A DNA stretch of 64,000 nt from Planctomycetota bacterium. GTDB lineage: Bacteria; Planctomycetota; Phycisphaerae; Phycisphaerales; UBA1924. The DNA lies in the NCBI GenBank assembly GCA_018968885.1, contig JAGWZK010000009.1, positions 59,036 through 123,035 on the forward strand, written 5' to 3'. The notes under the pieces were generated by a model. That model worked only from the letters and a program-made list of their open reading frames with translations. It was not told the DNA's origin and searched no databases. A program made the position numbers and the translations under genes. Of this stretch, positions 1 to 8,871 are shown piece by piece; position 1 is the first letter of the stretch, and each line of letters begins with the position of its first letter.

Positions 1-141
1 GCGTTCGCGTGATTCATCCAGACCGGCGGAGTTGGCACCACCGGTGGGAATGCCCACGTGCAGGCGAAGATCGTCGAGCAGGGCATCGCGGCGACGAGCG
101 ATGACTTCGCACAGGCGTTGTTCGGTGGCTGACACACTCAT
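1..141 (-). CDS. M20-family metallopeptidase, N-terminal fragment (cut by window edge)
   Basis: The first 47 codons of a gene that runs off the left edge. The peptide begins MSVSATEQRL and continues with LRLHVGIPTGGANSAGLDE, which resembles the opening helix and loop of M20 peptidases of the carboxypeptidase G2 type (the usual pattern is L..WV.IPSGT.N..GL). The metal-binding residues lie beyond the edge, so the family call rests on this short match. Its ATG overlaps the stop codon of the upstream M48 protease gene (ATGA, 4 bases), so the two are probably translationally coupled. It is the last visible gene of a four-gene minus-strand operon. Confidence 0.6.
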   Translation of the reverse strand, partial: MSVSATEQRLCEVIARRRDALLDDLRLHVGIPTGGANSAGLDESRER

Positions 142-1676
142 CGGATGACCTCTGCATGATCGCACATGGAGTGACTGATAAGAGAGAAATCGGCGGGGAT
201 GGTCTGAATTGTCGAACTCCGGCGGGGTTGAGTGCCGGATTGTTCGCGGTTCAGCCGCTGAATATCGACCCACGCCAGCCCGACACCGATGCAGAGCAGG
301 ACGATTGCAGCGATTTTGAGCCGCGCTGCGGTGCGATCGATCGGGAGGGCGCTGATGCTGACACCGATCAACTGGCGGAGCCGATCCTGACGCGTGGAAA
401 TCGAACCATGACGGAAGGAGAATTGCTCGGGCAGGATGCCGTTGAGATCGGCGACGGATTGCAAGGCATCGATCATGGTGGTGGCGGCGTTGGCGGAGAT
501 GATGCCGGGTTCGCCTGTGCCGCGTTCGGCGGCGTCGATGGCGAGGTGACGCGCGGCAAAGGCATCGGCCTGCCACTCAAAGCGGCGGCTGACAAAGCCA
601 AAAACGCAGGCGAGCATGATGAGGATGAAGACAGTGAGGATGAGTTCATCGCGAAGAGTGAGCTCGCCATGAAGCGACTCGATGGTCCATCCCGCGAGTG
701 TGCCGATGGTCAGAATGCTGCCGACGCTGGACATGGAAAGAAAGAGAAGATGGCGATGTTTGATGTGGGCGATTTCGTGGGCCATGACAGCCTCGACCTC
801 GCGCGTGGCCATCATTTCCAGCAGGCGATCAGTGAGAAGGATGTAACGCACGGGACGGGCGAGCCCCAGCACTGCACCATTTGCCATGGCACCGTGGGTG
901 CGCCATAGCAGGAGGTTGTTGACGCCGATGCCGTGGCGAGCGCACATGCCGAGGAGGCGATCGCGAAGGTCACCAAACTCCAGGGGAATCGTGTCCCAGA
1001 CCACGCGCAGAATCAGCGGCATGCAGATGATGACGAGAAGAACTCCCGAGAGCCGCGCGGCTTGCCACACCCACCATGGCTGAATGAATCGGCCAGAGAG
1101 TTGATCGATCAACCCAGACCACGCCATGATCAGAAGCATGGGAAGGGCCAGCAGCAGCACACCGTGGCGAAACTTGCCCACGGCAAACGTGAGCCGCGAG
1201 GGGAGCGAATGAACCGGTGTGCCATCATCCATGCGGCGCGAGAGCATGGCGGCAAACCAGCGTTCTTCGATCGGGTAGTTGATGAGCCAGGTGCCGATCA
1301 ACCCGGCGAAGAGGGGCAGGAGCATGACCACTTCGGCGAGGCCGGGAACGACTGGAAGTGAACCTCGCACCGCATCAGCCCAACCCACCACCAAGACACC
1401 GACGGCATGGAGGATGACGAGCGCGATGTGAGAGCCGATGGTGGCTCGTTCTGACCATCCCAGCGCAGCAACAAGGCCGCGACGATCCAGCAGTCGAATG
1501 CAGAGACGGATGATGATCCAATGCGTCAGGAGCACGCCCAGCACGCCACCAATCTGAAATGCGACCGCACCCCAGGAAGGAACATGACGAGCCAGCAACG
1601 CACCGAAACCATCAGCACGCATGCCCTGATGCATGTAGATCACACCGACAGCAATGATGATCAGTATCTGCATCAT
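138..1676 (-). CDS. Membrane-embedded M48-family zinc metalloprotease
   Basis: A 512-residue integral membrane protein with a zinc protease domain of the HtpX/Ste24 (M48) type. The zinc motif HEIAH lies at residues 300-304, inside VMAHEIAHIKHRH, and the third ligand is probably Glu367 in FEWQADAFA, the usual E..AD..A element downstream. Several hydrophobic segments precede the catalytic domain (roughly 1-16, 40-60, 82-100, 112-132, 172-190, 208-226) and two follow the HEIAH helix (about 312-332 and 345-362), with one more near the C-terminus (about 450-467). In this family the active site faces the cytoplasm and cleaves membrane or membrane-associated proteins; the substrate here is unknown. 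Its start overlaps the stop of the glycosyltransferase gene by 4 bases, and its own stop overlaps the next gene. Confidence 0.85.
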   Translation of the reverse strand: MMQILIIIAVGVIYMHQGMRADGFGALLARHVPSWGAVAFQIGGVLGVLLTHWIIIRLCIRLLDRRGLVAALGWSERATIGSHIALVILHAVGVLVVGWADAVRGSLPVVPGLAEVVMLLPLFAGLIGTWLINYPIEERWFAAMLSRRMDDGTPVHSLPSRLTFAVGKFRHGVLLLALPMLLIMAWSGLIDQLSGRFIQPWWVWQAARLSGVLLVIICMPLILRVVWDTIPLEFGDLRDRLLGMCARHGIGVNNLLLWRTHGAMANGAVLGLARPVRYILLTDRLLEMMATREVEAVMAHEIAHIKHRHLLFLSMSSVGSILTIGTLAGWTIESLHGELTLRDELILTVFILIMLACVFGFVSRRFEWQADAFAARHLAIDAAERGTGEPGIISANAATTMIDALQSVADLNGILPEQFSFRHGSISTRQDRLRQLIGVSISALPIDRTAARLKIAAIVLLCIGVGLAWVDIQRLNREQSGTQPRRSSTIQTIPADFSLISHSMCDHAEVIR

Positions 1677-3007
1677 GCCGGCGGCACCGCCTGCGTATGC
1701 GAATCAGCTCGTTGCCCCACAACCCGCGGCAGCGTGGTGAGGAACAAGGTGAAGAACAATGCCAGAGTAACCCAACTCACCACGCCCACAGCGCGCCACA
1801 TGGTGAGAAGGGACTCAAAACTCTTCCCGCCGGGGGGCAGGACCATGACGAGTGCGAGCGCGATACAGCCGGCGATGATGAATGGACGCCACTTGGCTTG
1901 CACGATCGGGTACACGATCCACGCGAGGATGAAGAGAGGGATGAGTTGAATCATGTGCCGCGCGGTGGTCTGGGGGCCAAAGGTGAGGGAGGCGATCAGA
2001 AGCCCGACCCATTCCAAGGCGATCAGGCCGTGGAGTTGTGGCGGCAGGCGCAGGAACGAAAGTCCGCGGCGGCGGTACGCGACCCACGCGATGGCAACAC
2101 ATGAGAGGGCGATGAGGGCGGTGAACGCAACAGCGACAAGTTGCGTTGCTGAGATCGCCTCGGCCAGTCGAAACATGGTGCTGGTGAGGGAGACTGAGCG
2201 TTCCCAAGTGATAGGGTGAGAGGTGGCGCGGGGGAGGTGTTCAACATTGACGCCAAATGCCTCGACCAATCCGGCGAAGGCGACCTTGAGATCAGCCATA
2301 TTGCGATCCCAGCCGCGCGTGATGGAAGGGATAAAGAGGCAGATGACAAAGCTGCCGATGGTGCCTGCCGCGGCTTTCCAACGTCCGCGCACGATGAACC
2401 AAGGAAGGGCGATCAGCGAGAGGTACTTGATGTTGCCAGCGATTCCCAGCACCGCGCCCGCCAGCAGGGGACGCGAATCCAACCAACGCAATGCCAGCCC
2501 CATCGCCAGCAGCATGATGCCATCGGTCTGCTGAAGTTTGAATTGGGCCATGACCTTATCGATGAGCATGACAAGACCGAATGCAGATGCTGTCCAGATG
2601 ACTTGCCAATCAACCTTGCCTCGCAATCGCTTGGTCAATTCGGCGGCAAAGATGACGATTCCTGCAAAGAGAATCAGTGCATCAAGCGCGATCCAGATGT
2701 GAACTCCGATCGCCTGATCGAGCTTTCCCAAGGGCTGAAAGAGCCAAGCCATCAACGGGGGATAAATGTAATTCTGCCCGTGGCGCGTGCTGAAGATGTC
2801 GCCACCTTCGGCCATCGCCTTTCCCGCAGACCAGAAATGAAAATAGTCATCAATCCGGAGGATCATCATCCCTGCATCGGTCTGACTTTGCTCCAGTTTG
2901 GCTTTGAACGATTTGTTCATGCCCAGCAATGCTGGCACGGCAACCAACGCGATGGTGATGATCGCGGGAACCAGTGGCCGTTCCCACCACCTTGCCTGGG
3001 AGGACAT
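1673..3007 (-). CDS. GT87-type polyprenyl-phosphate-mannose-dependent mannosyltransferase-like membrane protein (DUF2029)
   Basis: A polytopic membrane protein of about 444 residues. After the first transmembrane segment comes DDYFHFWSAGKAMAEGGDIF and then NYIYPPLMAWLFQPLG. The acidic pair in the first outer loop and the YPP motif are typical of GT-C glycosyltransferases of the GT87/DUF2029 group, which move mannose from a lipid carrier onto an acceptor outside the cell membrane. Around ten hydrophobic segments follow. I placed the start at the ATG of MSSQARWW because a longer reading would run back into the BtpA-family gene; the gap to that gene is then 5 bases. The specific acceptor cannot be inferred. 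Confidence 0.8.
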   Translation of the reverse strand: MSSQARWWERPLVPAIITIALVAVPALLGMNKSFKAKLEQSQTDAGMMILRIDDYFHFWSAGKAMAEGGDIFSTRHGQNYIYPPLMAWLFQPLGKLDQAIGVHIWIALDALILFAGIVIFAAELTKRLRGKVDWQVIWTASAFGLVMLIDKVMAQFKLQQTDGIMLLAMGLALRWLDSRPLLAGAVLGIAGNIKYLSLIALPWFIVRGRWKAAAGTIGSFVICLFIPSITRGWDRNMADLKVAFAGLVEAFGVNVEHLPRATSHPITWERSVSLTSTMFRLAEAISATQLVAVAFTALIALSCVAIAWVAYRRRGLSFLRLPPQLHGLIALEWVGLLIASLTFGPQTTARHMIQLIPLFILAWIVYPIVQAKWRPFIIAGCIALALVMVLPPGGKSFESLLTMWRAVGVVSWVTLALFFTLFLTTLPRVVGQRADSHTQAVPPA

Positions 3008-3012
3008 CGCGG

Positions 3013-3882
3013 TCAACGCGTGCCTCCGGCAGCAGAAGACCGCCACTGCTTCACCGCGTCGGCCATGCGCTGGCAACGCTTCTCTTCCAGATCATTTGAC
3101 CACACACCACCACGCTTGAGTTCTGAACCGACGATCACACCGTTGCCACGCGAAAGAAACTCGGCCACATTATCCACACTCACCCCACTGCCGACAAACA
3201 CTCGTTGCTCGGGCGTGGCTCGCTTCACACGATCCAAGTCGCGCGGGTCGGCGGGCTTTCCCGTTGCACTTCCCGTCACGATAACGGCATCGGCCCCAAA
3301 GAACCTCGCTCCCTCCGCCACATCGCCGATGGAGATGTCCGCAGTCACCGCGTGCGAGGCGTGCTTCTTCTTGATATCGCACCACACCTGGATGTGCTCG
3401 GCGCCGATCGTCTTGCGAAACCGCAGCAACTCCCCCGCTTCCGCCCTCGTCAGCAGGCCCTCGTCGGCGACATGGGCAAAGACAAAGTTCTCACACCGAA
3501 TGAACTGCGCCCCTGCTGCCAACGCGATTGCCAATGCTTCCTTATTCCCCCCGGAAAGCACCTGCACACCCATCGGCATCCGAGGCAGGCGCTGGCGAAT
3601 CGCGCACGCGATCCGCGTCAATCCCGCAGTTGTCTCAGGTCCATGCGCGCCATGCACATACGGCCGGTCGTGCATGTTTTCGATGATGATGCCATCGAAT
3701 CCGCAACCCGCCAGTACCATCGCCTCCTGAACCGCGATCCGCTCAATCTCATCCAATCCGAGCCGCGCGAACGGCGTCCCCGGCAACGCCCGCACGTGCA
3801 CCATCCCAATCAGAGCGTGCGGCGGGATCACAGGCAGGGGTGTACCGCTCCGCTCACCTTTCTTGGAAACTCGCTTTGCCAT
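3013..3882 (-). CDS. BtpA/SgcQ-family TIM-barrel protein
   Basis: A 289-residue soluble protein matching the BtpA family along its length. It has the opening GMVHVRALPGTPF, then GFDGIIIENMHDRPYV, and later WCDIKKKHASHA and FVGSGVSVDNVAEFL near the phosphate-binding end of the barrel. BtpA was named for a role in photosystem I stability in cyanobacteria, but most homologues, including SgcQ, are in non-photosynthetic bacteria and have no proven reaction. The gene is first in an operon with the GT87-type transferase, the M48 protease and the M20 peptidase, with gaps of 5 bases or overlaps throughout. It is divergent from the oxidoreductase gene across a 73-base spacer. The family is clear; the function is unknown. 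Confidence 0.85.
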   Translation of the reverse strand: MAKRVSKKGERSGTPLPVIPPHALIGMVHVRALPGTPFARLGLDEIERIAVQEAMVLAGCGFDGIIIENMHDRPYVHGAHGPETTAGLTRIACAIRQRLPRMPMGVQVLSGGNKEALAIALAAGAQFIRCENFVFAHVADEGLLTRAEAGELLRFRKTIGAEHIQVWCDIKKKHASHAVTADISIGDVAEGARFFGADAVIVTGSATGKPADPRDLDRVKRATPEQRVFVGSGVSVDNVAEFLSRGNGVIVGSELKRGGVWSNDLEEKRCQRMADAVKQWRSSAAGGTR

Positions 3883-3955
3883 ATCCCGATGCTATCCGCA
3901 TCTTTGACAGTCTCCGGTTCTTCCGGTAGATTGCCTGAACAGCAGGAGGCCCGCC

Positions 3956-5302
3956 ATGACTCAGCCACTCCCCTCGCGTCGCGACTTCTTCCACTCTGTC
4001 GGCAAGGTCGGCTTGGCTGGCATGGCCGCGGCATTCGCGGCACCCCTCATACTCCCTTCCCGCGTCGTCGCCCTGCACACCAAGACAGCCCTGCGTCCTC
4101 CTGAGCCCGGCCCCAATAGCAAGATCCAGGTCGGCTTCATCGGCATCGGCTTGCAGAATCGCTATCACCTCACTTCATTCATGAAAAACCCGCGCATGCG
4201 AGCGACCGCCGTCTGCGATGTCGATACCAATCGCCGGAATGATTCCAAGTCAATCGTGGACAAGCACTACGCGGAGTCCGGTGCTGCCTCTGCCGCGGGA
4301 GGCATCTTTGCAACCGTCGATTATCGCGAAGTTCTTTCCCGCTCTGACGTGGATGCCGTCTCCATCGCCTCTCCTGACCACTGGCACGCTATTCAGTTCG
4401 TCGATGCCTGCAAGGCGGGCAAAGACATCTACATCGAAAAGCCCCTGTGCAACACGCTCACCGAAGCCAAGCTGATGATCGATGCCGCCCGCAAGTACAA
4501 CCGCGTCACCCAGGTGGGGAGCCAGCAACGCAGCGAATACTCCGGTCGCTTCCGCCGCGCGGTCGAACTCGTTCGCTCTGGCCGCCTCGGAAAGCTCTAC
4601 CACGTGTATGTCGGCATCGGCGTCAGCAGCAAGCCCTGCGATCTGCCCGAAGAAACTGTCGAACCCGGCTTGGATTGGGAACGCTGGCTCGGCCCCGCCC
4701 CGATGCGGCCGTACAACTCCATCCTCTCCCCTCGAGGCGTACACAAGCACTACCCCAACTGGCGTCTCTATCGCGAGTACGCGGGTGGCATGGTCACCGA
4801 CTGGGGAGCCCATCACTTTGACATCGTGCACTGGGCCCTTGATCAGGATTCCAGCGGCCCCCTTTCAGTGCTGCCTCCAAGTGAGTCATCTGATCTGCAC
4901 GGCTCCCGGGTCGTCTACGCCAACGGATTAAACGTCACCCACGGTGGTCCTTCAGGCATCACATTCGTCGGCGAAAAGGGCTCTCTCTTCATAGATCGTG
5001 ATCGGCTCGAGACCAACCCCGCATCCATCGCCAAAGACCCGCACGTCGACGGCGAGCCCAAACTGCCCGAAATCAACAACCATCGCGAGAATTGGATTGA
5101 CTGCATGCTCTCGCGGCAGCGTTGCATCTGCGATGTCGAAATCGGTGCCCGCACCGTCGCAGCTTGCCACCTTGTCAACCTCGCAGTCTGGAATCGTCAG
5201 CCGATCTCGTGGAAGGCCGATACATGGACTTTTGCCAAAAACGAACCCAAAGAATGGATGGATGTCGCACGCCGCGACGGATATCAACTCCCCACGCTGT
5301 GA
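3956..5302 (+). CDS. Gfo/Idh/MocA-family NAD(P)-dependent oxidoreductase with Tat signal
   Basis: A 448-residue protein that starts with a twin-arginine signal, SRRDFFHSVGKVGLAG (Arg8-Arg9), so the folded enzyme with its bound cofactor is probably exported. The dinucleotide-binding fold begins at about residue 57 with IQVGFIGIGLQNRYH, and the family lysine is in IEKPLCNT (Lys162). The GGMVTDWGAHHFDIVHWAL segment is the usual substrate-site region of the exported subfamily common in planctomycetes and other polysaccharide degraders. Such enzymes oxidise or epimerise sugars and inositols. AGGAGG at 3944-3949, 6 bases before the ATG, supports the start. It stands alone and converges on the DUF2071 gene with a 12-base gap. 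Confidence 0.9.
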   Translation: MTQPLPSRRDFFHSVGKVGLAGMAAAFAAPLILPSRVVALHTKTALRPPEPGPNSKIQVGFIGIGLQNRYHLTSFMKNPRMRATAVCDVDTNRRNDSKSIVDKHYAESGAASAAGGIFATVDYREVLSRSDVDAVSIASPDHWHAIQFVDACKAGKDIYIEKPLCNTLTEAKLMIDAARKYNRVTQVGSQQRSEYSGRFRRAVELVRSGRLGKLYHVYVGIGVSSKPCDLPEETVEPGLDWERWLGPAPMRPYNSILSPRGVHKHYPNWRLYREYAGGMVTDWGAHHFDIVHWALDQDSSGPLSVLPPSESSDLHGSRVVYANGLNVTHGGPSGITFVGEKGSLFIDRDRLETNPASIAKDPHVDGEPKLPEINNHRENWIDCMLSRQRCICDVEIGARTVAACHLVNLAVWNRQPISWKADTWTFAKNEPKEWMDVARRDGYQLPTL

Positions 5303-5314
5303 ACCACCGCCGTC

Positions 5315-6034
5315 TCATGCGGCGTGCATTGGATACACCTCAACATTTGATCCCTCGGCCAGCACCACCGAGCAAGGCTTGATCTTGGACAAAAACCCCC
5401 ATCGCTCGCCATACACCCGCGCAAAGTTGAAGTGCAACTGGTGCCAGGTGACGTGATACGTCAGCCATGTCGGATGCTTGACTTCATACATCACCGTCTG
5501 GCCGTTTTTATCTCGTCCAAAGCCAAACTGCTGCTCTTTGAACCAGTGGGCATCGCTGCTGGATTCCGGCAACAGGGGCGGTTCATTGGTCGCCGCGACC
5601 TCGATGCGGTACTTGTGCCCATCGACATTAATGTCGTGAATCACCTCCATGCCATCACTCAGTCGCTTAATGTGGCTGGTCATTGGGAAACGTCGGTACG
5701 GCTCGTTGTACACCTGCTTGGCCACCCACGCAACGATGCGATTGGGGACCAGCTCGCTGATGAAACAAACGCCTCGATCAGTACCCCGCCTTACATAGAA
5801 GCGCAGGTTGATCTCGGGAAAGGCGCGGCAACCCGGCACACCAATCCCCTTCACCAGCGTGTCGTCAAAATCAAACGCCACCAGACTGATGAACGCCTTG
5901 CCGTCCCGCGTATCCAGTTGCAGGCCCTTAGGCACATCGGGCTTCAGCACCTCGGGGTCTACGGCGTAGGACAGAATGCACAGGTGAGACCAATGTGCCT
6001 GAAGAAAGGGAGTCCGAGCAAGTGTCGTTCCCAT
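5315..6034 (-). CDS. DUF2071 (YqjF-like) protein
   Basis: A protein of 239 residues, taken to start at MGTTLARTPFLQAHWSHL. Family features visible are the W-rich opening (QAHWSHLCILSYAVDPEVLKP), the ISLVAFDFDDT strand, the INLRFYVRR segment and the FISELVPNRIVAWVAK helix, followed by the lipocalin-like second half. DUF2071 proteins occur widely in bacteria and have no established biochemical role. A much longer open frame continues upstream to 6391, but that part crosses the divergent hutG gene and does not look like protein. The gene is divergent from hutG across 92 bases. Confidence 0.8.
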   Translation of the reverse strand: MGTTLARTPFLQAHWSHLCILSYAVDPEVLKPDVPKGLQLDTRDGKAFISLVAFDFDDTLVKGIGVPGCRAFPEINLRFYVRRGTDRGVCFISELVPNRIVAWVAKQVYNEPYRRFPMTSHIKRLSDGMEVIHDINVDGHKYRIEVAATNEPPLLPESSSDAHWFKEQQFGFGRDKNGQTVMYEVKHPTWLTYHVTWHQLHFNFARVYGERWGFLSKIKPCSVVLAEGSNVEVYPMHAA

Positions 6035-6126
6035 ACGCACAGCGTACCACACCCGTGGTAGACTGCAAGGGGTGTAGACAACGTATCGATTGAGCCGCAC
6101 TTTCCGCTTTCTCTGCCCCAAATCCC

Positions 6127-7050
6127 ATGATCCCCCAAACCACCCCGTCACCCGTTCAGTTCGCCGATGCCCGCGGCAAGCTCGCTGCCGCGATCCACAC
6201 CGGTTCATCTGCCGGCTGCCATGTCGCCCTGCTCGGCCTCCCAGACGACTTGGGTGTGCGGCTGAATAACGGCCGTCCCGGTGCTGCCAAGGGACCTGAT
6301 GCCTTTCGCACAGCCCTCTCTCGTTATGGCGTTGCTGCGCCCCATGGGTGGATTTGGCCGTCCATCTTTGACGCTGGCAACGTCCTCCCATCGCCGGGTG
6401 CAGACGCCGCAGCCCTGGCTGCTACCCATGCCCGAGTCTCCGAAGCCGCGGCAGCATTGGTTCGCGCTGGCATGATCCCCGTTGCCATCGGTGGAGGACA
6501 TGACCTCACCTTTGCCTTCATCCGGGGTGTGCTGCAGGGGCTGGGTCGCAGTCCAGACAACGCCAAAGCCAGCGTTCTTTACTTTGATGCCCATCTGGAT
6601 GTCCGCGACACTCCGGGGAGTGGCATGCCATTTCGGGCCCTTTCGCAATCCTGCGGCGTGCGCAAACTCCATATTCACGGCTACAACCCCTTTGTGAATA
6701 GCGCCGAACACGTCGAGTGGTTCACCAAGCACGGCGGGGTCTTTGATTCCCTCACCATGGGATACGAAGACCAGAACCCGGATGAATATCCCCCAGGTGA
6801 TCTCTGCGTGTCATTTGATCTGGATTGTCTCGACGCATCGATCGCCCCGGGCGTGAGTGCAACGAACCCGCTGGGGCTCTCCATGCTGGAAGTGTCAGCA
6901 CACGTGCAGCGCTTGGGCTCTCTCAAACGCGTCAAGTGCTTTGACCTCATGGAACTGAATCCGGAATTCGACGACAGTGGCCGCACCGCTCGGCTCGCGG
7001 CACACCTGTTCCTGGAGTTTCTCCGCGGTGTCTCTGACCGTCTGAAGTGA
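6127..7050 (+). CDS. hutG: Formimidoylglutamase-like ureohydrolase
   Basis: A 307-residue arginase-superfamily enzyme. The binuclear manganese site is complete: GGGHD (His125), YFDAHLDVRD (Asp154, His156, Asp158) and SFDLDCLDASIAPG (Asp231, Asp233). The immediate partner, 6 bases downstream, is imidazolonepropionase, which points to N-formimidoyl-glutamate hydrolysis to glutamate and formamide, the last step of one branch of histidine degradation. On sequence alone arginase or agmatinase activity is not excluded. The HGYNPF and AEHVEWF segments fit the HutG branch. No Shine-Dalgarno sequence is visible before the ATG. hutH and hutU are not in this window. Confidence 0.85.
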   Translation: MIPQTTPSPVQFADARGKLAAAIHTGSSAGCHVALLGLPDDLGVRLNNGRPGAAKGPDAFRTALSRYGVAAPHGWIWPSIFDAGNVLPSPGADAAALAATHARVSEAAAALVRAGMIPVAIGGGHDLTFAFIRGVLQGLGRSPDNAKASVLYFDAHLDVRDTPGSGMPFRALSQSCGVRKLHIHGYNPFVNSAEHVEWFTKHGGVFDSLTMGYEDQNPDEYPPGDLCVSFDLDCLDASIAPGVSATNPLGLSMLEVSAHVQRLGSLKRVKCFDLMELNPEFDDSGRTARLAAHLFLEFLRGVSDRLK

Positions 7051-7056
7051 TCCACT

Positions 7057-8292
7057 ATGAACACCATCATCACCAACGCGCGTGCATTGACTCTCGACGG
7101 CCCTGCCGGCCCGCGTCGTGGCAAAGCGATGAGCAATCTCGCCATCAAAGAGCGCGTCGATATCGTGATTCGTGGCGAGTGGATCGTCTCCATCGGCGAA
7201 TCACTCACCATCGGCCCCGGTGATCGCATGATCGATGCCCGAGGCAACATCGTCATGCCCGGTCTGGTCGATTGTCACACCCACGCGTGTTTCGCTGGTT
7301 CACGAATCGACGAATGGGAGAAGAAACTCGCCGGAGCGACCTATCAGGAAATCATGGCCGCAGGTGGCGGGATCATGTCCACGGTGAAGGCGACCAGAGC
7401 CGCGTCGCGTGCCGAACTCTCGGCTTCACTTGCCTCCCGACTCAGCCGCATGTTGTCGCTGGGTTCAACCACGGTCGAAGTCAAATCCGGTTACGGATTG
7501 ACCGCCAAGGGCGAGGCCCACATGCTTGATGCCATCTCGGATGTGCAACTGGCTCAGCGACACACCAAACGCCGCTCGCTCCCAAACTTGATCGAAACGG
7601 CCCTGCTGGGTCACGCCATCGATCCTGATATGGATGACTTTGTGCACCGCACCATTCACGACACACTCCCGGCGATCTCCAAAGCCCATCCCGGAATTGC
7701 CGTTGACGCCTTCTGCGAGAAAGGATCATGGTCGCAGCAGGAATGTTGGGAGTTGTTCAATCGCGCCAAAGCCCTTGGTCACCCGATCCGCGTTCACACC
7801 GATCAATTCACCTCGCTCGGCATGACGCCTGCTGCCGCCTCGCTGGGTGCCCGGTCGTGTGATCACTTGGAGGCCTCCACACCTGCCGACCTCGCGGCAC
7901 TTGCAGCCAGCGACACCATCGGTGTCGCCCTCCCCTGTTGCGGCTTTCATCTCGATGGTCGCTACGCCAAACTTCGCACACTCATCGACTCAGGCGGCGC
8001 GGCTGCCGTTGCCACCAACTTCAACCCCGGTTCGGCACCCTGTCCATCCATGCCCTTTGCACTGTGCTTGGCCGTGAGGCACTGCGGATTGACACCCGCT
8101 GAAGCGATCATCGCGGGAACCGTTAACGCTGCGGCAGTACTCGGCCTTTCTGATCGTGGCGTCATCGCCCCCGGCAAACGCGCCGATCTCTTGATCCTCA
8201 ATAACAAGGACTGGCGCTCCTTGGTCTACGAGTTCGGTGCGCCCGTGGTCTCCAAAGTTCTGATCGGTGGCGAAGAATTGTCTGTCGATTGA
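7057..8292 (+). CDS. hutI: Imidazolonepropionase
   Basis: A 411-residue amidohydrolase, the usual length for HutI. It opens the imidazolone ring to give N-formimidoyl-glutamate, which the HutG-like product of the preceding gene can then cleave. The first metal ligands are in LVDCHTHACFAG (His74, His76). The family-specific segment EKKLAGATYQEIMAAGGGI follows, then HTDQF and the C-terminal FNPGSAPCPSM and GKRADLLIL elements. The ATG is 6 bases after the hutG stop, so this is a two-gene operon. The last 67 bases overlap, in the opposite sense, with the 3' end of the zinc-ribbon membrane protein gene. Confidence 0.95.
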   Translation: MNTIITNARALTLDGPAGPRRGKAMSNLAIKERVDIVIRGEWIVSIGESLTIGPGDRMIDARGNIVMPGLVDCHTHACFAGSRIDEWEKKLAGATYQEIMAAGGGIMSTVKATRAASRAELSASLASRLSRMLSLGSTTVEVKSGYGLTAKGEAHMLDAISDVQLAQRHTKRRSLPNLIETALLGHAIDPDMDDFVHRTIHDTLPAISKAHPGIAVDAFCEKGSWSQQECWELFNRAKALGHPIRVHTDQFTSLGMTPAAASLGARSCDHLEASTPADLAALAASDTIGVALPCCGFHLDGRYAKLRTLIDSGGAAAVATNFNPGSAPCPSMPFALCLAVRHCGLTPAEAIIAGTVNAAAVLGLSDRGVIAPGKRADLLILNNKDWRSLVYEFGAPVVSKVLIGGEELSVD

Positions 8293-8789
8293 CCTGGCAC
8301 AGGCTGTTCATTCTGCACCACCACGATGGATCGATCCGCATCCGTGGCCAAGACATCCGCCAGATTCCAAGCACTCGCGCATTCCGGGCATACCACGCAG
8401 CCATCGGCGTGTTGGTTTTGGCCACTTAGTCCATAGCCACATGCAGGACATCGCCCCGATTGCAAGTGAGTATCACGAACCCAGTGAGGCCACTGCCTCC
8501 AAGCGTGGCCACATCCAAGCGCCGCCATCGCAAGCAGCAGGACCAACGTCGAGCCCACCGGGCTGAAGAACATCAGTGGCAGTACATCCCGCGCCGCCAG
8601 CGACGCTGCCACGAAAATTCCGACCAGTGTCATTCCAGCCCCGATCGCGATCGCTCCATTCCCCTGTCGAAACCTCCGCCACACTTCACCGGCAAAGCTC
8701 TTCAACCCCCCTGCATCGCGCGAGTGACTACCTAGCGCCAGTAATCGCACTGGCCTACCCCGATCATCCTGATGCCGCGGTCCGATCAC
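8226..8789 (-). CDS. Small membrane protein with C-terminal zinc ribbon
   Basis: A 187-residue protein with two adjacent hydrophobic segments (about residues 46-65 and 70-95) followed by a cysteine cluster: CPACGYGLSG (Cys114, Cys117) and CVVCPEC (Cys131, Cys134, Cys137). Two CxxC knuckles spaced like this suggest a zinc ribbon on the cytoplasmic side. The CGYxLxG wording also occurs in the membrane protein at 61947-62999, so the two may belong to one family. No enzymatic motif is visible. Its 3' end overlaps hutI by 67 bases in convergent orientation. I regard it as real because the hydrophobic and cysteine pattern would be an unlikely accident. Confidence 0.7.
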   Translation of the reverse strand: MIGPRHQDDRGRPVRLLALGSHSRDAGGLKSFAGEVWRRFRQGNGAIAIGAGMTLVGIFVAASLAARDVLPLMFFSPVGSTLVLLLAMAALGCGHAWRQWPHWVRDTHLQSGRCPACGYGLSGQNQHADGCVVCPECASAWNLADVLATDADRSIVVVQNEQPVPGQSTDNSSPPIRTLETTGAPNS

Positions 8790-8871
8790 TCGTCCTCCAA
8801 CAAACTAATCGCTCGCGAAACCCTTGCGGTTTCGGTTCACCCATCCGGATTCGCACTATCATCTTCCCAGC

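Noticed and set aside
2216..3730. A 504-residue plus-strand frame
   Set aside because: Antisense to the GT87-type transferase and BtpA genes, whose families are clear; the frame itself has no recognisable domain.
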